In this document: positions 45,517-53,250 of the stretch, piece by piece
Numbering within the stretch: the first letter of the stretch is position 1
Layout: the number at the start of each line of letters is the position of its first letter
From: Geodermatophilus amargosae
GTDB taxonomy: Bacteria > Actinomycetota > Actinomycetes > Mycobacteriales > Geodermatophilaceae
Length of the DNA stretch: 64,000 bases
Reading direction: 5' to 3'
Assembly: GCF_900116515.1 (NCBI RefSeq)
Contig: NZ_FPBA01000009.1
Span: 62,001 to 126,000 of the forward strand
Notes under the pieces: model-generated
Databases searched by the model: none
What the model saw: only the letters and a program-made list of their open reading frames with translations
What the model was told of the DNA's origin: nothing
Position numbers and translations under genes: made by a program

Positions 45517-47030
45517 CCCGCCGTGCCCCTCGACGTGTCCCGAGACGTGTCCCGAGCCGTGTCCCGGGCCGCCGCGAGCCGCGCCAGGGTGCGCTCGCGC
45601 CCGAGGAGCTCGATCGACTCGTACAGCGGCGGCGACACCGTCCGGCCGCTCACCGCCACCCGCACCGGCCCGAACGCCTGCCGCGGCTTGCGGCCCAGCC
45701 CGTCGACCAGCGCGCTCTTGAGTGCCTGCTCGATGCCGGCGGCACTCCAGTCGGCCAGGTCGCGCAGCGCGCCCGCGGCGGCGTCGAGCACCTCGCCGTC
45801 CTCGGGCCGCAGGTTCTTCGCGGCCGCGGCGGGGTCGATCGCGACCTCCTCGGTGAAGAGGAAGCCCAGCAGGCCGACGGCATCGGAGAGGACCACCGTG
45901 CGCTCCTGCGCCAGCGGCGCGATCGTGCGCAGCACCCGGTCCTGCTCGGGCGAGGGCGGGTCCGCCACCAGCCCGGCGCCGGCGAGGAACGGCACCACGC
46001 GGGCGACGAACTCCTCGACGGGCAGCTCGCGCACGTGGGTGGCGTTGATCGCCTCGGCCTTCTTCACGTCGAAGCGGGCGGGGTTGGCGCTGACCCGGGT
46101 GACGTCGAAGGCCTCGACCATCTCGGCCATCGAGAACACGTCGCGGTCCTCGGCGATCGACCAGCCCAGCAGCGCCAGGTAGTTGGCGAAGCCCTCGGGG
46201 AGGAAGCCGCGCTCGCGGTACACGTCGACGTTGGACTGCGGATCGCGCTTGGACAGCTTCTTGCTGCCCTCGCCGGTGACGTAGGGCAGGTGGCCGAAGC
46301 GCGGCGTCCCGCTCGCGACGCCGACGTCGGTCAGCGCCGCGTAGAGCGCGAGCTGGCGGGGCGTCGACGGCAGCAGGTCCTCGCCGCGCAGGACGTCGGT
46401 GATGCCCATCAGCGCGTCGTCGACGGGGTTGACGAAGGGGTACAGCGGCGCGCCGTTGCCGCGCACCAGGACGAAGTCGGGCACGGAGCCGGCGGCGAAG
46501 CGGACCTCGCCGCGGACCAGGTCGGTCCAGACCAGGTCCTCGTCGGGCATCCGCAGCCGCAGCACCGGGTCGCGGCCCTCGGCGCGGAAGGCGGCCTTCT
46601 GCGCGTCGGTGAGGAAACGATCGGCGTTGTCGTAGCCGAGCTTGGGGTCCTGCCCGGCGGCCAGGCGCCGCGCCTCGACCTCCTCGTTGGTCGAGAACGA
46701 CTCGTAGGCGTGGCCGGCCTCGACCAGCTTCGCGGCGACGTCGCGGTAGACCTCGGCGCGCTCGGACTGCCGGTAGGGCCCGTGCGGGCCGCCGACCTCG
46801 GGACCCTCGTCCCAGTCCAGGCCCAGCCAGCGCAGGCAGTCGAGCAGGTGGCGGTAGGACTCCTCGGAGTCGCGGGCGGCGTCGGTGTCCTCGATGCGGA
46901 AGACGAACGCGCCGCCGGTGTGCCGCGCGTGCGCCCAGTTGAACAGCGCGGTGCGCAGCAGGCCGACGTGGACCATGCCCGTCGGCGAGGGGCAGAAGCG
47001 GGTGCGCACGGGGGACGCCGGGGTGGTCAT
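45513..47030 (-). CDS. gltX: Glutamyl-tRNA synthetase
   Basis: A 505-residue class I synthetase that charges tRNA-Glu, and in most actinobacteria also tRNA-Gln for later amidation. The HIGH-like motif reads [18 protein letters not shown], and the KMSKS-like motif is [11 protein letters not shown]. The C-terminal anticodon-binding domain is present. The last 17 residues are a degenerate repeat ([17 protein letters not shown]) encoded by tandem GTGTCCCGAGAC-like units. ATG at 47030 overlaps the upstream FAH-family stop (ATGA). tRNA-Glu and tRNA-Gln genes are nearby. Confidence 0.95.
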   Translation of the reverse strand: MTTPASPVRTRFCPSPTGMVHVGLLRTALFNWAHARHTGGAFVFRIEDTDAARDSEESYRHLLDCLRWLGLDWDEGPEVGGPHGPYRQSERAEVYRDVAAKLVEAGHAYESFSTNEEVEARRLAAGQDPKLGYDNADRFLTDAQKAAFRAEGRDPVLRLRMPDEDLVWTDLVRGEVRFAAGSVPDFVLVRGNGAPLYPFVNPVDDALMGITDVLRGEDLLPSTPRQLALYAALTDVGVASGTPRFGHLPYVTGEGSKKLSKRDPQSNVDVYRERGFLPEGFANYLALLGWSIAEDRDVFSMAEMVEAFDVTRVSANPARFDVKKAEAINATHVRELPVEEFVARVVPFLAGAGLVADPPSPEQDRVLRTIAPLAQERTVVLSDAVGLLGFLFTEEVAIDPAAAAKNLRPEDGEVLDAAAGALRDLADWSAAGIEQALKSALVDGLGRKPRQAFGPVRVAVSGRTVSPPLYESIELLGRERTLARLAAARDTARDTSRDTSRGTAG

Positions 47031-47839
47031 CGGGCGCCGCCCGCGGTGGAGGCGGTGTCGGCGCCGCTCACCGAGTTGGTCAGCGAGCCGAGGCCCTCGA
47101 TGGCGCACTCGACCCGCTGGCCGGGCCGGATCGGCCCGACGCCGGCGGGGGTGCCGGTGAGGACGACGTCGCCGGGCAGCAGCGTCATGACCTGGGAGAT
47201 GTAGCTGACCAGCGTGGGGACGTCGAAGAGCAGCTGGCTGGTGCGCCCGGCCTGCCTCGGCTCGCCGTCGACGGTGCAGGTGATCTCCAGGTCGGCCGGG
47301 TCCTTGCCCACGCCGCGCAGGTCGGTCTCGATCCAGGGGCCCAGGGGGCAGAACGAGTCGAAGCCCTTGGCACGGGTCCACTGCCCGTCGGCCTTCTGCA
47401 TGTCCCGCTCGGTGACGTCGTTGCCGATCGTGTAGCCGAAGACGCTGCCCGGGACCTGCTCGGGCGTCAGGTTGCGCGCACCGCGGGCGCCGATGACGAC
47501 GGCGAGCTCGACCTCGTGGTGGACGTTGGTGCTGCCGGCCGGGATGCGGATGGCGTCGCCGGGGCCGATGACCGACGTCGACGGCTTGAGGAACAGCAGC
47601 GGGCGCTCGGGCGCGTCACCGGTGTTCATCTCCTTGACGTGGTCGGAGTAGTTCTTGCCGACGCAGACCACCTTGCTCGGCAGGATCGGCGAGAGCAGCC
47701 GCACGTCGGCCTGCGCGAAGCGCTGGCCGGTGAAGGAGATGGTCCCGAACGGGTGGCCCTCGATCTGGGCGACCTGGCCGTCGCCGTCGAGGACTCCGAA
47801 GGACATGCCCGAGGGCGAGGCGAAGCGGACGATGCGCAC
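47027..47839 (-). CDS. Fumarylacetoacetate hydrolase family protein
   Basis: A 270-residue FAH-fold enzyme. Metal-binding acidic residues lie in [15 protein letters not shown]. Family segments are [43 protein letters not shown] and [19 protein letters not shown]. Actinobacterial members upstream of gltX (Rv2993c) are usually annotated 2-hydroxyhepta-2,4-diene-1,7-dioate isomerase or acylpyruvase; the true substrate is unproven. GTG at 47839 is the start. Confidence 0.87.
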   Translation of the reverse strand: MRIVRFASPSGMSFGVLDGDGQVAQIEGHPFGTISFTGQRFAQADVRLLSPILPSKVVCVGKNYSDHVKEMNTGDAPERPLLFLKPSTSVIGPGDAIRIPAGSTNVHHEVELAVVIGARGARNLTPEQVPGSVFGYTIGNDVTERDMQKADGQWTRAKGFDSFCPLGPWIETDLRGVGKDPADLEITCTVDGEPRQAGRTSQLLFDVPTLVSYISQVMTLLPGDVVLTGTPAGVGPIRPGQRVECAIEGLGSLTNSVSGADTASTAGGAR

Positions 47840-48081
47840 GCCTGCGAGGCTACTGACCCGGCGCGCGGCCCCCGTCCGGGCGCCGCGTGCGACCATCGCC
47901 GCCGGCGCGGGAGCGCCCCCGGGGAGGGAGCGGCCCCGGTCGTGGCGGGCACCCGGGGGGAGGACAGCGTCCGGGTCACCCTGGACGAGGGCGTCTCGCT
48001 GACCGTGTCGATCGGCTGCGTGGACCACACCCGCGAGCAGGACGCCGCGCAGGGCCGGCCGACAGCGGCCACGATGGCCGG

Positions 48082-48462
48082 GTGGCCGCCCGCTTCAGTG
48101 AGCTCGTGATCGACAGCCGCGACCCCGAGTCGCTGGCCGCCTGGTGGGCGGAGGTGCTCGGCTACCGGGTCCTCGGGCGCGACGACGACGGGGCGGTCGA
48201 GATCGGCCCGGAGGCCGGCTTCGGCGGCGCCGCCCCGACGCTGGTGTTCGCGCCGGTCGCCGATCCCGACCCGGGGAAGTCACGGCTGCACATCGACGTC
48301 AACGCCACCGACCGCGACCAGGACGCCGAGCTGCAGCGGCTGCTCGACCTCGGCGCCACCCGGGCCGACGTCGGTCAGACCGGGGAGGAGAGCTGGCACG
48401 TGCTCGCCGACCCCGAGGGCAACCCGTTCTGCCTGCTGCGCCGCCGCCTCGACCCGCTGTGA
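48082..48462 (+). CDS. VOC (glyoxalase-like) family protein
   Basis: A 126-residue single VOC-type domain: FSELVIDSRDPESLAAWWAEVLGYRV, KSRLHIDVNATDRDQDAEL and WHVLADPEGNPFCLL. These proteins use a paired beta-alpha-beta fold for metal-dependent chemistry or ligand binding. GTG at 48082 gives the usual start; the frame is open upstream but without homology. The 242 bases before it hold only the divergent promoters. A repeated hairpin element begins at its stop. Confidence 0.8.
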   Translation: MAARFSELVIDSRDPESLAAWWAEVLGYRVLGRDDDGAVEIGPEAGFGGAAPTLVFAPVADPDPGKSRLHIDVNATDRDQDAELQRLLDLGATRADVGQTGEESWHVLADPEGNPFCLLRRRLDPL

Positions 48463-48559
48463 CACCGTCGTCCTCCGGACGACACCGCACCCAGGAGCCG
48501 TCCCCGGCCGGGCGGAGCTCGTACGGCCGCTCCTGCGCGGAGACCTCCGGGCCCCACTC
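48460..48559 (+). repeat. Intergenic hairpin element, copy A
   Basis: The element starts at the VOC stop codon with TGACACCGTCG. A hairpin follows, GTCGTCC-TCC-GGACGAC (48467-48483), then a block of about 26 bases matching copy B at 51249-51275 with two differences, and further on CCTCCGGGCCCC (48544-48555). It lies between two plus-strand genes, so it may be a terminator with extra conserved sequence. Confidence 0.7.
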
Positions 48560-48580
48560 GGATCGACCAGAGGAGTAGTC

Positions 48581-48910
48581 GTGATCCTGATCGTCATCAA
48601 GTTCCCCGTCCGTCCCGACGCGATCGACGAGTTCCGGGCCAAGGCCGACGAGTACGCCGCGGCGGTGAACGCCGAGGAGGGCAGCCTGTTCTTCGAGTGG
48701 TCCCGCAGCGTCCTGGACCCGACCACCTTCGTCTGCATCGAGGGCTTCCGGGACTCCGACGCCGGCGCCTCGCACGTGGCCACCCCGCACGCCAGGGCCG
48801 CCTTCGACTGGATGTCGGACCTGGTCGCCGAGCAGCCGCAGATCATCTACGTCGACACCCCCGACGTCAGCGGCTTCGGCCCGATGGGCGAGGTGCAGCC
48901 GCGGCGCTGA
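48581..48910 (+). CDS. Antibiotic biosynthesis monooxygenase (ABM) domain protein
   Basis: A 109-residue ferredoxin-like ABM protein, similar in layout to putative quinol monooxygenases: MILIVIKFPVRPDAIDEFRA, GSLFFEWSRSVLDPTTFVCIEGF and HVATPHARAAF. GTG at 48581 has AGGAG seven bases upstream. No secondary-metabolite cluster is nearby, so a housekeeping or detoxifying role is more likely than antibiotic synthesis. Confidence 0.82.
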   Translation: MILIVIKFPVRPDAIDEFRAKADEYAAAVNAEEGSLFFEWSRSVLDPTTFVCIEGFRDSDAGASHVATPHARAAFDWMSDLVAEQPQIIYVDTPDVSGFGPMGEVQPRR

Positions 48911-48956
48911 GCCGCGGGCGTTGACCGGCTGACCGGCACGGCGGGACAGTGGGCCG

Positions 48957-50072
48957 GTGACCCGCGTCCTGGCGGTGATGACCTGCCTCGCGCTGCTCAC
49001 CGTGGCCGCCGAGGCCACCGACGACCCGCACCCGCTGCTCGCGATCGCCCTCGGGACCACGTACGCGGCACACGCCCTGGTCTCGCTGTGGTGGCTGCCC
49101 CGGCAGCCGGTCCCGCGCCGGTACTGGCTCACCGCCGCCCACGTGTGCCTCCAGCTGCCCCTCGGCGTGCTGCTGTTCGGCGCGGCGCACGCCGGCGTCG
49201 GTGCGACCCTGCTGCTGCTGGTGCTGGTCAGCCAGTGCGTGCTGCTGCTCCCGCTGCCCGCGGCCGCCGGGGTGACGGCGGTCGTGCCGCTGGTGCACCT
49301 GGGCATGGGGTGGGCCGACTTCGCCCGCAACGCGCTGGGGCTGCTCGGCGCCGCGGTGTTCACCGCCCTCGTCACCGCCCTGCTGCAGCAGGCCCAGCGG
49401 GCGCGGGCCGAGCTCGCCGAGGCCAACGAGCTGCTGCGCGGGTACGCCGCGCAGGCCGTGGAGCTGGCGACCACGCGCGAGCGCAACCGGCTGGCGCGCG
49501 ACATCCACGACGGCCTGGGCCACCACCTCACCGTCGTGCAGATGCAGGTGCAGGCCGCCCGCGCGGTGCTGCCCACCGATCCCGCGCGCGCCGACGCCGT
49601 CCTCGCCAAGGCACAGCACCAGGCGAGCGAGGCGCTGGCCGAGGTGCGCCGGTCGGTGGCCACCCTGCGCGACCCGGTCGCCCGACCGCCGCTGCGGGAG
49701 GCCCTGGAGACGCTGACCGGCGAGGCGGCGGCCACGGGGCTCGACGCGACGCTCGAGGTGACCGGCCCCGAGCGCCCGCTGCCGCAGGAGGCCGAGGAGT
49801 CGCTGTTCCGGTCGGCGCAGGAGGGGCTGACCAACGTCCGCAAGCACGCCGGCGCCACGTGCGCGCGGGTGACGCTGGCCTACGGCCGGGACGGCACCGT
49901 GCGGCTGGCCGTCCGGGACGACGGCCGCGGCCTCTCCCCCGGCGGCGACGGCGGCCCGCGGTCCTTCGGCCTGCTCGGCCTGCGCGAGCGAGCGGCGCGC
50001 GTGGGCGGGCGCGTGACCGTGGGACCGGCGCCGGGGTCGGGCACCGAACTGCTCGTCGAGGTGCCCGGGTGA
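48957..50072 (+). CDS. Two-component sensor histidine kinase (NarL-partner type)
   Basis: A 371-residue kinase. About five membrane segments (residues 1-145) are followed by a short coiled linker, a HisKA_3 dimerisation domain with ARDIHDGLGHHLTVV (phospho-acceptor His near residue 184) and a HATPase domain (NVRKHAGAT, RDDGRGLSPG, GLLGLRERA). With almost no outer loop, it probably senses a membrane state or small molecule. The stop overlaps the response regulator start (GTGA). Confidence 0.9.
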   Translation: MTRVLAVMTCLALLTVAAEATDDPHPLLAIALGTTYAAHALVSLWWLPRQPVPRRYWLTAAHVCLQLPLGVLLFGAAHAGVGATLLLLVLVSQCVLLLPLPAAAGVTAVVPLVHLGMGWADFARNALGLLGAAVFTALVTALLQQAQRARAELAEANELLRGYAAQAVELATTRERNRLARDIHDGLGHHLTVVQMQVQAARAVLPTDPARADAVLAKAQHQASEALAEVRRSVATLRDPVARPPLREALETLTGEAAATGLDATLEVTGPERPLPQEAEESLFRSAQEGLTNVRKHAGATCARVTLAYGRDGTVRLAVRDDGRGLSPGGDGGPRSFGLLGLRERAARVGGRVTVGPAPGSGTELLVEVPG

Positions 50073-50737
50073 GCGCCGTGCGGGTGCTCGTCGTCGACGA
50101 CCAGGCGCTGTTCCGCGAGGCGCTGGTGACCCTGCTGGGCGCGCGGCCCGAGGTCGAGGTGGTCGGCGAGGCCGGCGACGGGCACCAGGCGCTCGACCGG
50201 TCGGCCGCGCTGCGTCCCGACGTCGTGCTCATGGACCTGCACATGCCGGTCCTCGACGGGATCGGCGCCACCCGGCGGCTGCACGTGGAGCAGCCCGGGG
50301 TCCGCGTGCTGGCCCTGACCACCTTCGACGACGACGAGGACGTCTTCGCCGCGCTGCGCGCCGGGGCGGTGGGCTACCTGCTCAAGGACGTCTCCTCCGA
50401 CCGCCTGGTCGAGGCCGTGCTCTCGGCCGCCCGCGGTGAGTCGGTGCTCCAGCCCTCGGTCGCGGCCAAGGTCGTGGCCCGCTTCGCCCAGCTCGACCGC
50501 GCCGGACACGACCGCGCCCCGCGCGAGCGCCCCCAGCCGCTGGTCGTGCCGCTGTCCGACCGCGAGCTCGACGTCCTCCGGCTGCTCGCCGACGGGCGCA
50601 GCAACCGCGAGATCGCGACGGCGCTGTTCCTCGCCGAGGGCACGGTGAAGAACCACGTGACCAACGTGCTGGGGAAACTCGGCGCCCGGGACCGCACGCA
50701 GGCGGCGCTGCGCGCCCGCGCGCTCGACCTGGTCTGA
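50069..50737 (+). CDS. LuxR/NarL family response regulator
   Basis: A 222-residue regulator with a receiver domain (acidic pocket VVDDQALFREAL, phospho-Asp in VVLMDLHMPVLDG, switch Thr in ALTTFDD, Lys in GYLLKDVSS) and a C-terminal LuxR helix-turn-helix (LSDRELDVLRLLADGRSNRE...EGTVKNHVTNVLGKLGARD). It is coupled to the kinase. A natural target is its own operon or the membrane gene that follows, but no operator was recognised. Confidence 0.92.
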   Translation: MSAVRVLVVDDQALFREALVTLLGARPEVEVVGEAGDGHQALDRSAALRPDVVLMDLHMPVLDGIGATRRLHVEQPGVRVLALTTFDDDEDVFAALRAGAVGYLLKDVSSDRLVEAVLSAARGESVLQPSVAAKVVARFAQLDRAGHDRAPRERPQPLVVPLSDRELDVLRLLADGRSNREIATALFLAEGTVKNHVTNVLGKLGARDRTQAALRARALDLV

Positions 50738-50756
50738 CCGGGGGTCACGCCCGGTC
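50736..50756 (+). terminator. Hairpin spanning the response-regulator stop codon
   Basis: GACCGGG (50736-50742) pairs with CCCGGTC (50750-50756) across a 7-base loop. The stem starts within the TGA stop. It is short, so a terminator role is tentative. Confidence 0.4.
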
Positions 50757-50819
50757 GTGACCGGGGAGCATGACCTCCGGCACCTGGCAGCGACGCCGCG
50801 GGGCCCGACGCTCCCCGGC

Positions 50820-51230
50820 ATGACGACGCAGACCCCCGCCCCGCAGACCGACAGCCGCGGCCGGCGCACCCGGCACCTGGTCCGCCACTACCTCGAGATG
50901 GTGGTCGCGATGCTCGCCGGGATGATGCTGCTGGGCCCGGTGCACGAGTACCTCTGGCCCGGGCTCGACGACCGGGCCGACGTCGCCGCGCTGGTCATGG
51001 CGACCGACATGGCGATCGGGATGGCTGCCTGGATGCGGTTCCGCGGCCACTCGTGGCCGGCGATCACGCAGATGTCGGCGGCGATGTACGTGCCGTTCGC
51101 CGTCCTGCTGGTGCCGTTCTGGCTGGGCGCGGTGTCCGGCGGCCTGCTCATGACCGCCGGCCACGTGCTGATGCTCCCGGCCATGGCGCTGGCCGTGTGG
51201 TGGCGCCTCGACGAGTACTCCCACCACTGA
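50820..51230 (+). CDS. Small four-helix membrane protein of unknown function
   Basis: A 136-residue protein with a polar N terminus and about four hydrophobic segments (YLEMVVAMLAGMMLLG, ALVMATDMAIGMAAW, MYVPFAVLLVPFWLGAV, GGLLMTAGHVLMLPAMALAV). It is rich in Met and His in and near the membrane (HYLEM, MRFRGHSW, AGHVLML, EYSHH), which might bind metal, but no family is recognised. It is 82 bases downstream of the two-component genes and may be their target. ATG at 50820 is preferred over a GTG at 50757, which lacks homology and overlaps the terminator. Confidence 0.7.
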   Translation: MTTQTPAPQTDSRGRRTRHLVRHYLEMVVAMLAGMMLLGPVHEYLWPGLDDRADVAALVMATDMAIGMAAWMRFRGHSWPAITQMSAAMYVPFAVLLVPFWLGAVSGGLLMTAGHVLMLPAMALAVWWRLDEYSHH

Positions 51231-51361
51231 CACCGTCGGCCTCCCGGCCGACACCGCAGCCAGGAGCCGTCCCCGACCTGCGCCGAGCCGCTGCCCGTGT
51301 CCCGGCCGGGACCCTCCGGGCCCCGCGACCGGTCCACCCGTCGGCGGAGCCGACGGTGTCA
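51228..51361. repeat. Intergenic hairpin element, copy B with inverted hairpin C
   Basis: Copy B begins at the stop of the membrane gene with TGACACCGTCG. Its hairpin is GTCGGCC-TCCC-GGCCGAC (51235-51252). The conserved block (51249-51275) and CCTCCGGGCCCC (51313-51324) follow. At the other end, read on the minus strand after the cimA stop, TGACACCGTCGGC-TCC-GCCGACGG (51361-51338) is a third hairpin of the same design. The outer ends are 12-bp inverted repeats (GACACCGTCGGC, 51229-51240 and 51349-51360). Both convergent genes are probably terminated here. Confidence 0.72.
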
Positions 51362-51363
51362 TC

Positions 51364-52974
51364 TCACCGGTGGCGGACGGCGTAGGTCAGGGCGTCGACC
51401 AGCGCGTGCCAGGAGGCCTCGACGATGTTGTCGTGGACGCCGACGGTGGTCCACTCCCCCACGCCGTCGGTGGTGTCGATGAGCACCCGCGTCGTGGCGC
51501 TGGTGCCGCCCTTCCAGCCGAGGATGCGGACCTTGTAGTCGGCCAGCGAGACGTCGGCGAGCTCCGGGTGGCGGCTGACCAGCGCCTGGCGCAGCGCGTT
51601 GTCCAGGGCGTTGACCGGGCCGTTGCCCTCGCCGGTGCTGATGACCCGCTCGACCGTCCCGTCGTCGTCGTGCAGGTGGATCTTCACGGTCGCCTCGCTG
51701 ACGACGACGCCGTTGCCCCAGTGCTCCACCGTCGTCCGGTAGCTCTCCAGCTCGAACAGCGGGGCGGGCGCACCGGGCAGCTGGGAGCGCAGCAGCAGCT
51801 CGAAGGAGGCGTCGGCGGCCTCGAAGGACCAGCCGTCGGCCTCGAGCACCTTGACCCGGTCGACGACCGTGCCGACGACGTCGGCGTGCCCGTCGAGGTC
51901 GACGCCGAGCTCGCGGCCCTTGAGCTCGACGGAGGCGCGGCCGGCCATCTCGGTGACCAGGATGCGCATGTCGTTGCCGACGACGGCCGGGTCGAGGTGG
52001 TTGTAGAGCTCCGGGCTGACCTTGATCGCGCTGGCGTGCAGGCCGGCCTTGTGGGCGAACGCCGACGTCCCGACGTAGGGCTGGTGGTCGTCGGGGGCGA
52101 TGTTGGCCAGCTCGGCGATCGCGTGGCTGACCCGCTGCAGCTCGGCCAGGCACCCGGCGGGCACGACCGGCAGGCCCATCTTGGTGACCAGGTTGGCCAC
52201 CAGCGCGAAGGTGTCGGCGTTGCCGGCCCGCTCGCCGTAGCCGTTGGCGGTGCCCTGCACGTGGGTGACGCCCGCCTCGACGGCGGCCAGCGAGTTGGCG
52301 ACGGCGCACCCGGTGTCGTCCTGGCAGTGGATGCCCAGCCGGCCCTCCACCCGCGAGCGGACGTCGGCCACCACGCGGGCCACGCCCATCGGCAGCATGC
52401 CGCCGTTGGTGTCGCACAGGACGCCGACCTCGGCGCCGGCCCCGAACGCCGCGCGCAGCACCTGCACGCCGTAGTCGGGGTCGGCGGCGTACCCGTCGAA
52501 GAAGTGCTCGCAGTCGACGAACACCCGACGGCCGTGGGCCACGAGGAAGGCGACGGTGTCGGCGACCATCGCGAGGTTCTCCTCGAGCGTGGTGCGCAGC
52601 GCGTCCCGCACGTGGCGGACGTCGGACTTCGCGACCAGGCAGACCACCGGCGTCTCGGCGTCGAGCAGCGCGCGCACCTGCGGGTCGTCCTCGACGCGGA
52701 CGCCGGCCTTGCGGGTGGCGCCGAAGGCGACGAGCACCGCGTGCCGCAGCTTGAGCTCGGTGCGCGCGCGGGCGAAGAACTCGGTGTCCTTGGGCAGCGC
52801 CCCGGGCCAGCCGCCCTCGATGTAGCCGACGCCGATCTCGTCGAGGAGCCTCGCCGTGGCCAGCTTGTCGGCGACGGAGAAGCTGATCCCCTCGCGCTGG
52901 GCGCCGTCGCGCAGCGTGGTGTCGAAGACGTGGAAGTCGGCGCTGACGGACGGCGTCGGGCTGTCGGTGGCCAC
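51364..52974 (-). CDS. cimA: Citramalate synthase
   Basis: A 536-residue enzyme of the 2-isopropylmalate/homocitrate synthase family that condenses pyruvate with acetyl-CoA, opening a threonine-independent route to isoleucine. The catalytic barrel shows DTTLRDGAQREGISFSVADK, VGVLCDTNGGMLP, GIHCQDDTGCAVANS and VQGTANGYGERAGNAD. A C-terminal LeuA-type allosteric domain (residues 400-536) probably binds isoleucine. GTG at 52974 has GGGAG close upstream. An attenuator-like leader precedes it. Confidence 0.9.
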   Translation of the reverse strand: MATDSPTPSVSADFHVFDTTLRDGAQREGISFSVADKLATARLLDEIGVGYIEGGWPGALPKDTEFFARARTELKLRHAVLVAFGATRKAGVRVEDDPQVRALLDAETPVVCLVAKSDVRHVRDALRTTLEENLAMVADTVAFLVAHGRRVFVDCEHFFDGYAADPDYGVQVLRAAFGAGAEVGVLCDTNGGMLPMGVARVVADVRSRVEGRLGIHCQDDTGCAVANSLAAVEAGVTHVQGTANGYGERAGNADTFALVANLVTKMGLPVVPAGCLAELQRVSHAIAELANIAPDDHQPYVGTSAFAHKAGLHASAIKVSPELYNHLDPAVVGNDMRILVTEMAGRASVELKGRELGVDLDGHADVVGTVVDRVKVLEADGWSFEAADASFELLLRSQLPGAPAPLFELESYRTTVEHWGNGVVVSEATVKIHLHDDDGTVERVISTGEGNGPVNALDNALRQALVSRHPELADVSLADYKVRILGWKGGTSATTRVLIDTTDGVGEWTTVGVHDNIVEASWHALVDALTYAVRHR

Positions 52975-53010
52975 GGGTGCTCCCGGGTGTTCGACGGCGA
53001 TCAGGCCCCT

Positions 53011-53044
53011 GACACGAAGAAGACCCCCCGGGAACGGGAGGTCT
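53011..53044 (-). terminator. Attenuator terminator in the cimA leader
   Basis: On the minus strand AGACCTCCCG (53044-53035) pairs with CGGGGGGTCT (53030-53021) through nine Watson-Crick pairs and one U-G pair, with loop TTCC, followed by TTCTTCGT. The U-G pair becomes an A-C mismatch on the plus strand, so the stem favours the cimA transcript. It ends 36 bases before the cimA start. Confidence 0.75.
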
Positions 53045-53073
53045 GCGCGCGGTCGGGGGTGCTGACCGCGCGC
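53045..53073 (-). promoter_or_regulatory. GC hairpin at the cimA leader-peptide stop codon
   Basis: GCGCGCGGTC and its exact complement form a 10-bp stem with a 9-base loop between the leader stop codon and the terminator. The first base of the stem is the last base of the TAG codon. A ribosome stalled on the Leu/Ile codons versus one at the stop would affect this stem differently, which is the expected layout of a transcription attenuator. Confidence 0.6.
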
Positions 53074-53111
53074 TAGGCGATGATGAGGGTGGTGCCGAAC
53101 AGGTGCATCAC
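53073..53111 (-). CDS. cimA leader peptide
   Basis: GTG ATG ... TAG encodes VMHLFGTTLIIA. The run Thr-Thr-Leu-Ile-Ile contains the end product isoleucine and its relatives, as expected for a branched-chain attenuator peptide. The GTG is five bases after the predicted -10 hexamer, so the transcript is probably leaderless; starting at the ATG (53108) would give 11 residues. No ribosome-binding site is seen. Confidence 0.65.
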   Translation of the reverse strand: MMHLFGTTLIIA

Positions 53112-53116
53112 GGGCG

Positions 53117-53122
53117 AGTGTA
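53117..53122 (-). promoter_or_regulatory. Candidate -10 element of the cimA leader promoter
   Basis: TACACT on the minus strand, five bases upstream of the leader GTG. A -35 at the usual distance is poor (TCGGAG at 53145-53140 or GTCGGA one base further). Confidence 0.5.
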
Positions 53123-53153
53123 GCGCCGGGCCCGCGCCGCTCCGACCTCGCGC

Positions 53154-53208
53154 CGCGGTGCCCGGCCTCACCGCGCAGCGCGAGGCCGGGCACCGCGCGG
53201 TGAGGCCG
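53154..53208 (-). terminator. Two alternative hairpins downstream of leuB
   Basis: A 16-bp stem (53154-53169 with 53182-53197, core GCGGTGCCCGGCCTC) and an alternative 13-bp stem (53164-53176 with 53196-53208, CGGCCTCACCGCG) share bases and cannot form together. They lie 43 bases after the leuB stop and just before the cimA promoter. Termination of leuB is the simplest role. Confidence 0.65.
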
Positions 53209-53250
53209 GTGGGTGCGGCCGGCCGCCGCCGCGGAGGGTGGTCGGCCGGT

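Noticed and set aside
47887..48081. Upstream extension of the VOC gene
   Set aside because: The extra 65 residues are Arg/Gly/Pro-rich with no VOC similarity. GTG at 48082 begins the domain directly.
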